The notes beneath the pieces were generated by a model. It worked only from the letters and a program-made list of their open reading frames with translations, was not told where the DNA came from and searched no databases. From MGBC163016 sp964462135 (lineage in GTDB: Bacteria > Actinomycetota > Coriobacteriia > Coriobacteriales > Eggerthellaceae): DNA of 42,552 nt. The stretch's first letter is position 1; every line of letters begins with the position of its first letter. Shown here one piece after another: positions 8,159 through 16,568 of the stretch. Position numbers and translations under genes: made by a program. The stretch spans positions 1-42,552 of the forward strand of contig CAYWWK010000018.1 of assembly GCA_964462135.1 (NCBI GenBank), written 5' to 3'.

Positions 8159-8937
8159 CAGGAACACCCCCCACCGCAGGCAGGCTCTTCGCTGTGATGC
8201 TTCCGATGGGACGCATCAAGGCAGGACAGGGCATCTTCCAAGGGATAGCTGCCATCAACAAGCCAAGGGAAGAGGTCGGACAGCTGGGCGAAGATGGCTT
8301 GGGCGGTATCCGAATGGACGCCGGTGGTCTCAACCTGGCCGATACGCTCATCGGCAGTATGGGCAAGGCGGTCGAACGCCTGGTTCACGCGCGCATGGAA
8401 ACCGTCTCCAGCGCGCTCCAAGCGGTCAGTCTCCTGTCGTGCCGAGACACGGCCTCGCTTCTCGCACGGATCAGAGCAGCACAGGACGATGGTCTTGTCA
8501 GGAACGAGTCCCTTCGTGGCAAATGCGTTCGCCTGGTCGATGAAGTCCACGGAAAGCCCTCGCCCCGCCCCTTGATAGGCCCTCGTCGAATCAGTGAAAC
8601 GATCGCAGAGCACCACAGCACCCCGCCTGAGCGCCGGCTTGATGACCTGATCCACGATCTGGGCACGCGCAGCCTCATAGATCAGAAGCTCTGCCTCCGG
8701 AGTCATCTCAGCGTTCGCCGGATCAAGCACGATGGCACGCAATTGCTCACCGATGGACGTTCCCCCCGGTTCCCGCACGCGCACCACTTCAAGCCCGGCC
8801 GCTTCCAATATCTGGGCCAAAAACCTGATATGGGTTGACTTCCCTGCCCCATCTCCCCCTTCGAAGGTTATGAAGACTCCTGGCGCATTCCGCTTGGGAC
8901 ATGGCGCCCACGAGGCATCCTGATTCACCCTGACCAT
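8158..8937 (-). CDS. tmk: Thymidylate kinase
   Basis: Phosphorylates dTMP to dTDP. The P-loop FEGGDGAGKST (about residues 25-35), the DR motif CDRFTDSTRAYQG and a lid region with RVSARQETDR identify the family. At 259 residues it is longer than usual (about 210), with a roughly 20-residue N-terminal leader and a His/Cys-containing C-terminal extension (DASHRKHHSEE then CGGGC). The start ATG directly follows the malic-enzyme stop (TAGATG) without a strong ribosome site, so coupling is likely, though a later start cannot be excluded. Because the window also encodes ThyX, two successive dTTP steps are represented. Confidence 0.93.
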   Translation of the reverse strand: MVRVNQDASWAPCPKRNAPGVFITFEGGDGAGKSTHIRFLAQILEAAGLEVVRVREPGGTSIGEQLRAIVLDPANAEMTPEAELLIYEAARAQIVDQVIKPALRRGAVVLCDRFTDSTRAYQGAGRGLSVDFIDQANAFATKGLVPDKTIVLCCSDPCEKRGRVSARQETDRLERAGDGFHARVNQAFDRLAHTADERIGQVETTGVHSDTAQAIFAQLSDLFPWLVDGSYPLEDALSCLDASHRKHHSEEPACGGGCS

Positions 8938-10098
8938 CTAGCTTTGGCTTGTCGCACAGGCCGCCACGGCCTTCGCCACAGCATCGGCAACCCGTGGGTC
9001 GAAGGGATCGGGCATGACGAAATCGGCGGACAGCTCCTCATCGCTCACCAGTGATGCCAACGCCCGCGCAGCCGCAAGCTTCATGGATTCAGTGATGCGC
9101 GGGGCTCGCGAGGCCAAGGCCCCCTTGAAGATGCCCGGAAACGCGATCACATTGTTCACCTGGTTCGGAAAATCGGAACGTCCCGTGCCGACGACGGCCG
9201 CACCTGCGCGCTTCGCTTCGTCAGGATATATCTCAGGTACGGGATTGGCCATGGCGAACACGATGGCATCCTCATTCATGGTATGCACCATGGCTTCGGT
9301 CACCACGCCGGGAGCAGACACGCCAATGAAGACATCCGCCCCCACCATGGCATCCGCCAAGGTTCCCGAACGGTCTTCCCTGTTCGTGACGGCAAGCATG
9401 GCACGTTGCGCCTCGTTGATCCCTTCAAGGGAAGAGGAGATGATGCCGCGAGAACCACACAGGGTGATGTCAGTGAACCCGTAGGACAGAAGCAGCTTCG
9501 CAATGGCGATGCCAGCCGCCCCGGCACCGCTCATGACCACGCGCACGCGCGCAGCCTCCTTGCCCACCAGCTTCAGCGCGTTGATGAGCGCTGAGAGCAC
9601 GACGATGGCCGTGCCGTGCTGGTCATCATGGAAAACGGGGATATCCAGAAGGTCATTCAGACGCTCCTCGATCTGGAAGCAGCGAGGGGCCGAGATGTCC
9701 TCCAGGTTGATCCCCCCGAACACCGGCGCCAGCTTCACGCATGCATCCACGATCTCGTCGGTATCCTGCGTGTCAAGGCAGATGGGAAACGCATTCACGT
9801 CGGCGAAGCGTTTGAACAGCGCGCACTTCCCCTCCATGACCGGCAGCGCAGCCAAAGGCCCGATGTTTCCCAACCCCAGAACCGCGCTGCCGTCGGTCAC
9901 CACCGCCACGGTGTTCGACTTAATGGTGACATCATAGGCGCGCTCAGGATTCCTGGCGATCTCGAGACAAGGCTCAGCTACTCCCGGCGTGTAGGCTATC
10001 GCCAGGTCGTATCGGCTATCCAGTTCCATCTTGGGAACGACTTCCAGCTTGCCGTCCCACTTCTCATGCGCACGAAGCGCCTCCTGTGCTATGGACAT
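8938..10098 (-). CDS. NAD(P)-dependent malic enzyme
   Basis: Oxidative decarboxylation of malate to pyruvate. The 386-residue length is that of the short bacterial enzyme without the phosphotransacetylase domain. Landmarks: YTPGVAEPC, the metal-site segment GGINLEDISAPRCFQIE, FHDDQHGTA, a Rossmann loop GAGAAGIAIAKLL, and GRSDFPNQVNN. The chosen ATG at 10098 has AAGGAA five bases upstream. A longer start at 10125 has no ribosome site. It is transcribed away from the split fumarase genes across a 100-nt gap, so malate made by fumarase could feed this enzyme. Cofactor preference cannot be decided by eye. Confidence 0.92.
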   Translation of the reverse strand: MSIAQEALRAHEKWDGKLEVVPKMELDSRYDLAIAYTPGVAEPCLEIARNPERAYDVTIKSNTVAVVTDGSAVLGLGNIGPLAALPVMEGKCALFKRFADVNAFPICLDTQDTDEIVDACVKLAPVFGGINLEDISAPRCFQIEERLNDLLDIPVFHDDQHGTAIVVLSALINALKLVGKEAARVRVVMSGAGAAGIAIAKLLLSYGFTDITLCGSRGIISSSLEGINEAQRAMLAVTNREDRSGTLADAMVGADVFIGVSAPGVVTEAMVHTMNEDAIVFAMANPVPEIYPDEAKRAGAAVVGTGRSDFPNQVNNVIAFPGIFKGALASRAPRITESMKLAAARALASLVSDEELSADFVMPDPFDPRVADAVAKAVAACATSQS

Positions 10099-10125
10099 CG
10101 GTTTCCTTACCTTGGGAGATACCAT

Positions 10126-10198
10126 CTTGCAGGTTCACATTCTATACCTTGCACTAATATATCTGGACATAAGCAGGCTCAAGAGATGAGGACGACCC
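10126..10198 (+). promoter_or_regulatory. Intergenic region between malic enzyme and fumarase genes
   Basis: This short A/T-rich gap must hold the divergent promoters. A weak plus-strand candidate is TTCACA (10134-10139), 17 bases, then ATATAT (10157-10162), about 36 bases before the fumarase ATG. No clear operator or palindrome is visible. Confidence 0.3.
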
Positions 10199-11167
10199 AT
10201 GACTGCACGCCATCAAGCTGATGCCCACACCTCCCCCCCGAACTCTCTGGCAGAGCTCTCCTCTGAGCAGGTGGCCGAAGCGGCATACACGGGGATTCGC
10301 ACCTGCGCGACCACCCTTCGCACAGATGTCCTTGATGCCATCAACGCGTGTGCCAATGCCTGCCAGGCGGAAAAGCCTGACTCGCGGGAAGCATCGGTGC
10401 TCCACAGCATCCTGCATAACGCCCAGATAGCCCAGCAGGAAGGCATGCCTCTTTGCCAAGATACCGGCAGCGTGTGGGTCTGCCTTGAGGTGGGGCCTGA
10501 CGTCATGATGCGCGGAAACGTGCTGTCGCAGGTGGATGATGCAGTCGCCTGTGCCTATCGGGATGGTGGTCTTCGCATGAGCATCCTCGCCGATGCCCTT
10601 TTCGACAGGACCAACACCCAGACGAATGCCCCCGCCTTCACGGAACTGCGCCTCACGGAAAAGCCCGGATGCAGGCTGCATATCATGCTCAAGGGCGGTG
10701 GCTCCGACAATGCCTCGCGCATCGCAATGCTGGCACCAGGTGCCGGACGCGAAGGTGTGAAGCAGGTGGTTCTGGAGGCGGTCCGCGAGAAGGCTGCGAA
10801 CGCATGCCCACCCCTCATCGTGGGGGTGGGGGTTGGCGGCACGTTCGACAAGGTAGCCGGCCTGTCGAAGCACGCGCTTCTGCGCAGGCTGGATGAACCC
10901 GCTGAAAGCGCCGAGGCAGCCGCCTTCGAAGAGGAGCTCATGCAGGAAGTCAACGCTTTGGGCATAGGGCCTGCAGCATTGGGAGGAAGCATCACCGCCT
11001 TGGGCGTGCACGTGAAGACGGCGCCATGCCACATCGCCGCCCTTCCCGTGGCCGTGAACATGGGGTGCTGCGCCATGCGCAGTGTCACGCTTCCCTTGAT
11101 AGACGAACAGGGCAACACGATTACGCATCCGTGGACATACGCAAGTGATGAGGAGGACGGCAGATGA
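10199..11167 (+). CDS. Fumarate hydratase class I, alpha subunit
   Basis: The N-terminal, 4Fe-4S-bearing half of an oxygen-sensitive class I fumarase or the related L(+)-tartrate dehydratase, here a separate 322-residue subunit. Visible landmarks are PLCQDTGSV with a likely cluster cysteine near residue 86, KGGGSDNAS, the glycine-rich VGVGVGGTFDKV, and MGCCAMRS near the C-terminus with further cysteines. Hydrates fumarate to malate. GAGGACG precedes the ATG. The stop overlaps the beta-subunit ATG by four bases (ATGA). The malic enzyme next door suggests fumarase rather than tartrate dehydratase, but sequence alone does not settle that. Confidence 0.88.
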   Translation: MTARHQADAHTSPPNSLAELSSEQVAEAAYTGIRTCATTLRTDVLDAINACANACQAEKPDSREASVLHSILHNAQIAQQEGMPLCQDTGSVWVCLEVGPDVMMRGNVLSQVDDAVACAYRDGGLRMSILADALFDRTNTQTNAPAFTELRLTEKPGCRLHIMLKGGGSDNASRIAMLAPGAGREGVKQVVLEAVREKAANACPPLIVGVGVGGTFDKVAGLSKHALLRRLDEPAESAEAAAFEEELMQEVNALGIGPAALGGSITALGVHVKTAPCHIAALPVAVNMGCCAMRSVTLPLIDEQGNTITHPWTYASDEEDGR

Positions 11168-11721
11168 GCAGCGTGACGAAGGTGCACCTCCCTCAGGATG
11201 CGAACCTGCTCTGCCAGCTTGAGGCGGGAGATGAAGTGGCGATAAGCGGCACGCTCTACACGATGCGGGATGCGGGACACGAGCGCTGCCTGGCGTATCT
11301 GCACCGTGAAGGAAAGCTTCCGTTCTGGCTTGAGGGGCAGACGCTCTTCTATGCCGGCCCCACGCCCTCTCGCGGTGGCCGTCCCTTCGGAGCCATCGGT
11401 CCCACAACCGCCTCTCGCATGGATTTCGCCACACCCGATCTGTATCAGGCAGGCATCAAGGCCACCATCGGGAAGGGCAAGAGATCAGAGGCCGTGCGTC
11501 AAGCCTGCCAAGAGCATGGATGCGTCTATCTGGCATCCGTGGGCGGCATTGCAGCCCTTCTGGCAGCCTGCGTCACCTCAGCTGAGTGCATCGGGTGGGA
11601 GGATCTGGGCACCGAAGCGCTCTACCGAATCGAGGTCGAAGACTTCCCTGCCTATGTGGAGATAGACGCAAAGGGAAACGATCTCTACCGGATGATCGAG
11701 CGCGAAGCCGCTTCCAGTTGA
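11164..11721 (+). CDS. Fumarate hydratase class I, beta subunit
   Basis: The C-terminal domain of class I fumarase as a separate 185-residue subunit. Landmarks: AGDEVAISGTLYTMRDAGHER, YAGPTPSRGGRPFGAIGPTTASRM cut here to its core PFGAIGPTT, IGKGKRSEAV and the VGGIAAL segment. It pairs with the alpha subunit encoded immediately upstream. AGGAGGACGG lies ahead of the overlapping ATG. Beyond the stop begins a repeat-rich intergenic region with no visible T-rich terminator, where REP-like hairpins could stabilise the 3' end of the transcript. Confidence 0.88.
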   Translation: MSSVTKVHLPQDANLLCQLEAGDEVAISGTLYTMRDAGHERCLAYLHREGKLPFWLEGQTLFYAGPTPSRGGRPFGAIGPTTASRMDFATPDLYQAGIKATIGKGKRSEAVRQACQEHGCVYLASVGGIAALLAACVTSAECIGWEDLGTEALYRIEVEDFPAYVEIDAKGNDLYRMIEREAASS

Positions 11722-11840
11722 TGCTTGCCTCGAATGGACCGTGCCACGTGCGACTGTAGCGGAAGCTGTCACACGATAGTATGCCTGCCTCGGATGGACT
11801 GTGTCACGTTCGACTGTAGCGGAAGCCATCCGCGCAGCGG
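11721..11840 (+). repeat. 60-bp imperfect tandem duplication
   Basis: Two adjacent units, 11721-11780 and 11781-11840, align in register. The first 50 bases match at about 43 positions, and CGACTGTAGCGGAAGC is shared exactly. Each unit ends in the TGTAGCG head of the REP-like hairpin described next, so the REP-like element and its leader appear to have been duplicated together. The second unit carries the better hairpin; the first is degenerate. Confidence 0.75.
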
Positions 11841-11850
11841 TGGCTTGCCC
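11815..11850 (+). repeat. REP-like hairpin, copy 1
   Basis: TGTAGCGG followed by stem AAGCCA-T-CCGC, loop GCA, and returning arm GCGG-TGGCTT, then GCCC. One T is unpaired in the 5' arm. The 5' GTAG tetranucleotide beside an imperfect palindrome is the known layout of REP elements mobilised by RAYT transposases. A degenerate relative starts at 11755. It lies just past the fumarase operon. Confidence 0.75.
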
Positions 11851-11873
11851 TGTGCCGAGGGATTATCCCAAGT

Positions 11874-11913
11874 AGGGCAAGACGCACGCTGACGCGTGAC
11901 GTCTTACGCTACA
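11874..11913 (-). repeat. REP-like hairpin, copy 2 (inverted)
   Basis: Read on the minus strand: TGTAGCGT, stem AAGACG-T-CACGC, loop GTCA, arm GCGTG-CGTCTT, then GCCC. It faces copy 1 across about 24 bases, like the inverted pairs (BIMEs) formed by enterobacterial REPs. The variable stem pair (A/T here, C/G in copy 1) changes on both sides while the bulged T stays. Confidence 0.75.
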
Positions 11914-11915
11914 TC

Positions 11916-11932
11916 GGACGACCTACGCTACA
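11916..11932 (-). repeat. Truncated REP-like fragment
   Basis: On the minus strand this reads TGTAGCGTAGGTCGTCC, the head and 5' arm of the hairpin family, ending where copy 2 begins. The returning arm is missing, so it appears to be a remnant. It lies about 30 nt past the topA stop. Confidence 0.5.
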
Positions 11933-11962
11933 CCCAGATGCCACGGGTGCAAGAAGGCAGCG

Positions 11963-14497
11963 TCACTTCTTGCGTGAGGCCTTCTTGCGTGAGGCAGCCG
12001 CCTTCGAACCTGATCCATCAGCCTTGCGCAGGCCTGCCTTCTCTTCCTCTTCCGCCTTGGATGGGCAGTCGAAGTTGGGGCAGAGCTTCCAAGGACCCCT
12101 CCGCGTGGTGACGATCACCAGAGGCGCACCGCAGGCATCGCATGTCTCCTCGGTTGCGGTCAGATCTCCGAATTGGGGCAGCGGATAGCGGGTTGCGCAT
12201 TCCTCGAAGTTCTCGCAGGTGACCGAGCGCTTCAATGTCTTGGGGTTGCGCCGCGCGAACATCTTCGATTCGATGCCACGCTCCTTGCAGACCGGACAGT
12301 ATCCCACCATGACCTCATCCTCATGATTGGAAGGGCAATCCGGGTCGATGCAGATGGTGATGGGCTTCGATCGGAACGGCGTCACCTTGACCTGGGGCAT
12401 CCCGCATGCAGGGCATGGCTCCTCCAAGGCCTCCACCTTGCCTTTGGGAAGGGGATAGGTCACGTCACAGTCAGGCCATCCCGAACAGCCGATGAACATC
12501 GATTTCGTCTTCTGAGATGCCTTGAGCTGCAGATCCTTGCCGCATTTCGGACACGTTCCCACATACGCGTCGGCCGCCACCGCATCGGAGAGGGCCTCTC
12601 CCACCTTCTCCGTGTTCGGAATCAGATTCTCCAATTCCTTGGAAAGCAGCGCCCGCGAACCCATGACCACATCCTCCTTGCTGGTCTGGCCCTCGGCGAT
12701 CTGGTCCATCCCCGCCTCCAGTTCAGCGGTCATCTCAGGATGGGTGATATGGGGAGCGAACTCATCCAAGGCATCGATGACGGCGATGCCCAGCTTCGAC
12801 GGCTCAATGGGGTCGTTCACGATGTACTTCACCGCATAGAGACGATCTATGATGGAGGCACGGGTTGATTTCGTGCCCAACCCCAGCTTCTCCATCTCTT
12901 GGACCAAGCGGCCTTGACTGTACCGAGCGGGTGGCTTGGTCTGATCCTTCTTGCATTCAGCGCCATTGAAGGCAATCCGCTGCCCCTTCTTCATGCCGGG
13001 CAGTTGCTCATCCTTCTTCAGCCCGAAGGGATAGATCTCGCGATATCCCTGCCTTACCAGCACATCCCCCTTGGCATGGAACTCCTCCTTAGCAACCTCC
13101 AGCACCACCTTGGTGCCTTCCACCACCGCATCTTCGGAAAGCGTTGCCAAGAACCTGCGGGCAATCAGGTTGTACAGCTTGAACTCGGACGCTGGAAGAT
13201 CATCCGGTGTGGCCCCTTTGGTGGGGTAGATGGGAGGATGGTCGGTGGTTTCCTTGCTGCCCCGCGTCGCCTTGAGGGGACCGGCGCCAAGAAGCTTTTG
13301 GCAATAGGGCTTGTAGGCGGGGTTCTTCTCCAATTCGCGCACGACCTCGCCCAGATCGAGCGTGGAGGGATAGACGGTGTTGTCCACACGGGGATAGGAG
13401 ATATAGCCATCCATGTAGAGGCTCTCCGCCATGCGCATGCACCGAGAGGGAGTGATGCCTTCAGAAGACGCCGCAGCCATGAGAGAGGTGGTATTGAAGG
13501 GAGTGGGAGCCTTCTGCTTTCGCTGGGTGGTGTCAATGGACAGGACTGTAGCGCTCTGGGCGGAGGAAATGGCCTCCATCACGCAGGTGGCCTCGCGCTC
13601 GGTCTTGATGCGAGCAACCCGATAGGTGGCTTCGAAAGCGTCCTCGCCGTCGCCTTGGGTAGGTCCCTCCTCGGCAGATGCGTCGAACGCGCCCTTGATC
13701 ACCCAAAAGTCCTCCGGCACGAAGGCATCGCGCTCGCGCTCCTTCTGCACGATCAGAGCCAAGGTGGGAGTCTGCACCCGGCCCGAGGAGCGAACGTTTC
13801 CCCAGCCGGCATAGCGCGCCAGCGTCAGATAGCGCGTCAACGATGCACCCCAGATAAGGTCGATATCCTGACGAGCCTCGCCCGCTTGCGCCAAATCGTA
13901 GTCCATGGAGACGAGATTCTCGAAAGCATGCTTGATCTCGGGCTTGGTGAAAGACGAGTAACGTGCCCGATGCACGGGGGCTGATTCGTTCACCTCACGG
14001 CAGCAGGCAAGGGCATCTGAGCCGATCAGCTCTCCTTCCCGATCGAAGTCGGTGGCGATCACGATCTCATCGGCCTTCTTCGCCAGGTTCTTGAGGGATC
14101 GGATGATCTCCTTCTCCTTGGGTATCTTGTCTATGGGCGAATAGGCAAGATACGGCAACGCTTCCATCTTCCAGCCTTTGAGGTCAACCCCATCCTCCAG
14201 GAAGGGCTTCTTCTTCTTGAAGGGCGGCTTCGGCAGGGACGAGGGAATCTTGGCAGGCAGAACCTCACCGTCAGGCGTCACGCCCGTCCAGCCGCTTGAG
14301 CGCTTGTAGCGCAAGGTCGGCGTGAAGTCGGGCTCAAGGATGTGACCACGCAGACCGATGGCCACCCATTCCTCGCCATCCTTCTCGAACCGATAGACCG
14401 GGGTCTTGTAAACGTTGTCAGATACGGGCTTTTTGGTGGACAGCAACGTGGCTATTTGCTTGGCTGCATCGTTCTTCTCAGTTACTACCAGCTTCAC
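11963..14497 (-). CDS. topA: DNA topoisomerase I (type IA), archaeal-like
   Basis: Relaxes negative supercoils. 844 residues: TOPRIM domain from residue 1 (LVVTEKNDAAKQIA; ATDFDREGELIG near 148-159), the strand-gate region VRSSGRVQTPTLAL near 235-248, and active-site tyrosine about residue 368 in YISYPRVDNTVYP. The YISYPRxDNTVYP wording and the inserted GLRGHILEPDF segment resemble archaeal topoisomerase I more than the usual bacterial enzyme. The usual threonine after YPR is valine here. Four C-terminal zinc-ribbon units follow (CPKCG, CPACG, CPVCK and CDACG pairs), then a Lys/Arg tail (ASRKKASRKK). The start is GTG, with AGAGGAG ten bases upstream, overlapping the DUF1385 gene by 20 nt. Confidence 0.92.
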   Translation of the reverse strand: MKLVVTEKNDAAKQIATLLSTKKPVSDNVYKTPVYRFEKDGEEWVAIGLRGHILEPDFTPTLRYKRSSGWTGVTPDGEVLPAKIPSSLPKPPFKKKKPFLEDGVDLKGWKMEALPYLAYSPIDKIPKEKEIIRSLKNLAKKADEIVIATDFDREGELIGSDALACCREVNESAPVHRARYSSFTKPEIKHAFENLVSMDYDLAQAGEARQDIDLIWGASLTRYLTLARYAGWGNVRSSGRVQTPTLALIVQKERERDAFVPEDFWVIKGAFDASAEEGPTQGDGEDAFEATYRVARIKTEREATCVMEAISSAQSATVLSIDTTQRKQKAPTPFNTTSLMAAASSEGITPSRCMRMAESLYMDGYISYPRVDNTVYPSTLDLGEVVRELEKNPAYKPYCQKLLGAGPLKATRGSKETTDHPPIYPTKGATPDDLPASEFKLYNLIARRFLATLSEDAVVEGTKVVLEVAKEEFHAKGDVLVRQGYREIYPFGLKKDEQLPGMKKGQRIAFNGAECKKDQTKPPARYSQGRLVQEMEKLGLGTKSTRASIIDRLYAVKYIVNDPIEPSKLGIAVIDALDEFAPHITHPEMTAELEAGMDQIAEGQTSKEDVVMGSRALLSKELENLIPNTEKVGEALSDAVAADAYVGTCPKCGKDLQLKASQKTKSMFIGCSGWPDCDVTYPLPKGKVEALEEPCPACGMPQVKVTPFRSKPITICIDPDCPSNHEDEVMVGYCPVCKERGIESKMFARRNPKTLKRSVTCENFEECATRYPLPQFGDLTATEETCDACGAPLVIVTTRRGPWKLCPNFDCPSKAEEEEKAGLRKADGSGSKAAASRKKASRKK

Positions 14498-15659
14498 GGG
14501 CTCTGCGCTCCTCTTGCTCTTCTCGCTCCAACACCCTATTCATGGCGACGATGGCACATTCTATATGCTCATCCTCTGGTTCGTTCGTCGTAAGGTACTG
14601 CATCTGCATGCCGGGCCAAAGGATCACCTTCACCAAGGGGTTGTCGGGATGGCTGCCCGCCCATTTGACCGTGATCTCATAGGAGATGCCTGCTATCAGC
14701 GGCAGGAACAGAATGCGCACCGCGATGACCAATATCAGCTTTGGTGCTCCATCGGGAATACCCACCGCGTCGATAATGCCATTGATGGGCAGGATGGTGT
14801 AGATGATGATGGCAAGGATCAAGACCATGATGAGGAACGCCGTGCCGCAGCGCACATGCAACCGAGGGAAACGGCGCGCATTCTCCGGTGTCATCTCCAG
14901 GCAATGCTCATAGCAGTGGATGGCCTTGTGCTCGGCGCCATGGTATTGGAACATGCGTCTGATGTCCTCCATGCGCCCGATGAGCCAGATGTAGAAGATG
15001 AAGATCGCCACGCGCAGGATGCCATCCACCACGTTCCAGAGGATGGTGTGCTGATCGTATTCACCCACGATCAGATTCGTGACGGCCGCGGGAACCACGA
15101 TGAACAGCACCACTCCCAAGATGACACCCATCACCATGGAAAAGGTCATGACCCCCTTGCCAAGGCCATCCTTCTCCTCTGGATCCTTATGCAGATCGGG
15201 TGCTTTGGATGAGGCATCCTCATATGCCGGGTCGAATTCATCCTCGAAGCGCTCGGCTATCTGGTCAGCTTCCCTCACCTGACACTCTTCGCCCTCTTCG
15301 TCTCCGAAGGCATGCTCGGCAGCTATCTCCAAGGCCTTGAATCCCAGGCCAAGCGATTCGATCAGGGCGGTGCAGCCTCGAATGAAAGGCCATTTCATCC
15401 AGCGGTGCTTGTCCTTGCCGCTTGTCAGATCATGCTCTTCCACATAGATGTTCCCATCAGGTTCCCTCACGGCAACGGCCCAGTTGTATTTGCCGCGCAT
15501 CATGATGCCCTCGATGAGAGCCTGTCCCCCTACATGGGTCTTGCGTTGACCGTCTTCCTTGAAAGCACGGGAAAGATCAGTGCCCTGGGAAGCCTGACCC
15601 CCCTCCAGGGTGGCTTCCGCATGCTGGGTTTCGCTCATGAAGCTGCCCCTCTTGTTCAT
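14478..15659 (-). CDS. DUF1385 membrane protein
   Basis: A roughly 393-residue DUF1385 protein (YqhQ type), function unknown. The signature VGGQALIEGIMMRG lies near the N-terminus, and MFQYHGAEHKAIHCYE with RLHVRCGT in the middle; the conserved His/Glu/Cys residues hint at a metal site. Hydrophobic segments follow, around GVILGVVLFIVVPAA, VAIFIFYIWLIG, AFLIMVLILAIIIYT and LILVIAVRILFLPLIAG, so it is an integral membrane protein. An acidic insert of about 50 residues separates the signature from the membrane part. I chose ATG at 15659 because AAGAGGTG lies five bases ahead. ATG at 15638 also has a site (AGAGGGG). A longer start would run into thyX. Confidence 0.88.
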   Translation of the reverse strand: MNKRGSFMSETQHAEATLEGGQASQGTDLSRAFKEDGQRKTHVGGQALIEGIMMRGKYNWAVAVREPDGNIYVEEHDLTSGKDKHRWMKWPFIRGCTALIESLGLGFKALEIAAEHAFGDEEGEECQVREADQIAERFEDEFDPAYEDASSKAPDLHKDPEEKDGLGKGVMTFSMVMGVILGVVLFIVVPAAVTNLIVGEYDQHTILWNVVDGILRVAIFIFYIWLIGRMEDIRRMFQYHGAEHKAIHCYEHCLEMTPENARRFPRLHVRCGTAFLIMVLILAIIIYTILPINGIIDAVGIPDGAPKLILVIAVRILFLPLIAGISYEITVKWAGSHPDNPLVKVILWPGMQMQYLTTNEPEDEHIECAIVAMNRVLEREEQEERRAREAGSN

Positions 15660-15675
15660 CAGCACCTCTTGCAAG

Positions 15676-16356
15676 TTATTCTCGAACCACCTTCGGGAAA
15701 GGATTGCCACAGGTCATCTTCCCTTCCGGGCACGTGGTTCGCACACAGGGCGCCCCGGCATCCATGAAGATGAACGGAGCGGTGGGCTTGACCAAGGCAA
15801 GCATCCTTTGAGCAAGTTCCTGTATCTCCCATTGCGCGCGGTGGCAGCAACGCAGATCGAAGAAATGCATGAGCTCACGCACGTTCATGGTGGTGACGAT
15901 CTTCGTCTCTGTGGCATTCGGAAGGACGAACCTGGCATCTTCAGCGGGAATGCCCGCATCAAGCAGCCTCAGGTACACCTGGGAGGCATGGTCCATCAGG
16001 GATTGGAACTCCTCCTCAGCGCGAGGATCATCCTTGATGGTGTCCGGGGTGATATAGGGAAAGCCCTCCTTGAACTTGACGTAGCGCTGTGACTGCTGGT
16101 TGAAGCTGGCCAGACGATGTCGAACCAGCTGATGGGTGAGCACCCGCGACACGCCATCAATGGCAAAGGTGTAGCTTGCATGCTCAAGGGTTGAGAAATG
16201 GCCACTGCGCATGATGGTGGACAGAACCGACCTCACCCGTTCTTCGGGCATCGTTTCCATCAGGTCAGCCGCACCTTCAGCCGCATAGCAAAGCCGAGCA
16301 GCCGTTGCAATGGCCCGCTCTGGATCCGGAGTATGATAGAGAAGCTCTACCTGCAT
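15676..16356 (-). CDS. thyX: Flavin-dependent thymidylate synthase
   Basis: Makes dTMP from dUMP with FAD, NADPH and methylene-tetrahydrofolate. The ThyX signature RHRx7S is present as RHRLASFNQQSQR (residues 79-91), preceded by TLEHASYTFAIDGVSR. The later NATETKIVTTMNVREL and FFDLRCCHRAQWEI segments match the family. 226 residues is typical. A ribosome site AAAGGAG lies about 13 bases before the ATG, somewhat far. It is followed by DUF1385 and topA in the same direction. ThyX organisms often lack ThyA, but only the whole genome could show that here. Confidence 0.96.
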   Translation of the reverse strand: MQVELLYHTPDPERAIATAARLCYAAEGAADLMETMPEERVRSVLSTIMRSGHFSTLEHASYTFAIDGVSRVLTHQLVRHRLASFNQQSQRYVKFKEGFPYITPDTIKDDPRAEEEFQSLMDHASQVYLRLLDAGIPAEDARFVLPNATETKIVTTMNVRELMHFFDLRCCHRAQWEIQELAQRMLALVKPTAPFIFMDAGAPCVRTTCPEGKMTCGNPFPKVVRE

Positions 16357-16568
16357 GATTGCGAGGCGCTCCTTTCGAATAGGCTCTTCCCCGCCGATGC
16401 GAAGAAGCTGTGAGGCGTTATTCTAAACCATGGGGCTTCTGAGTATGCAGCAGTTTCGTGGTTTGGAAGACTGACACCGAATTAGTAACGAAAAACTGAC
16501 AACTCAAGGCAAAGAAAAACCAGCCAGTAGAATTCAGGTATCACAACCTTAAGGGGAAAGGATCCAAA

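Noticed and set aside
14300..14320. TGTAGCGCAAG inside topA as another REP-like copy
   Set aside because: No returning arm or GCCC tail; it is part of conserved coding sequence and matches the head by chance.
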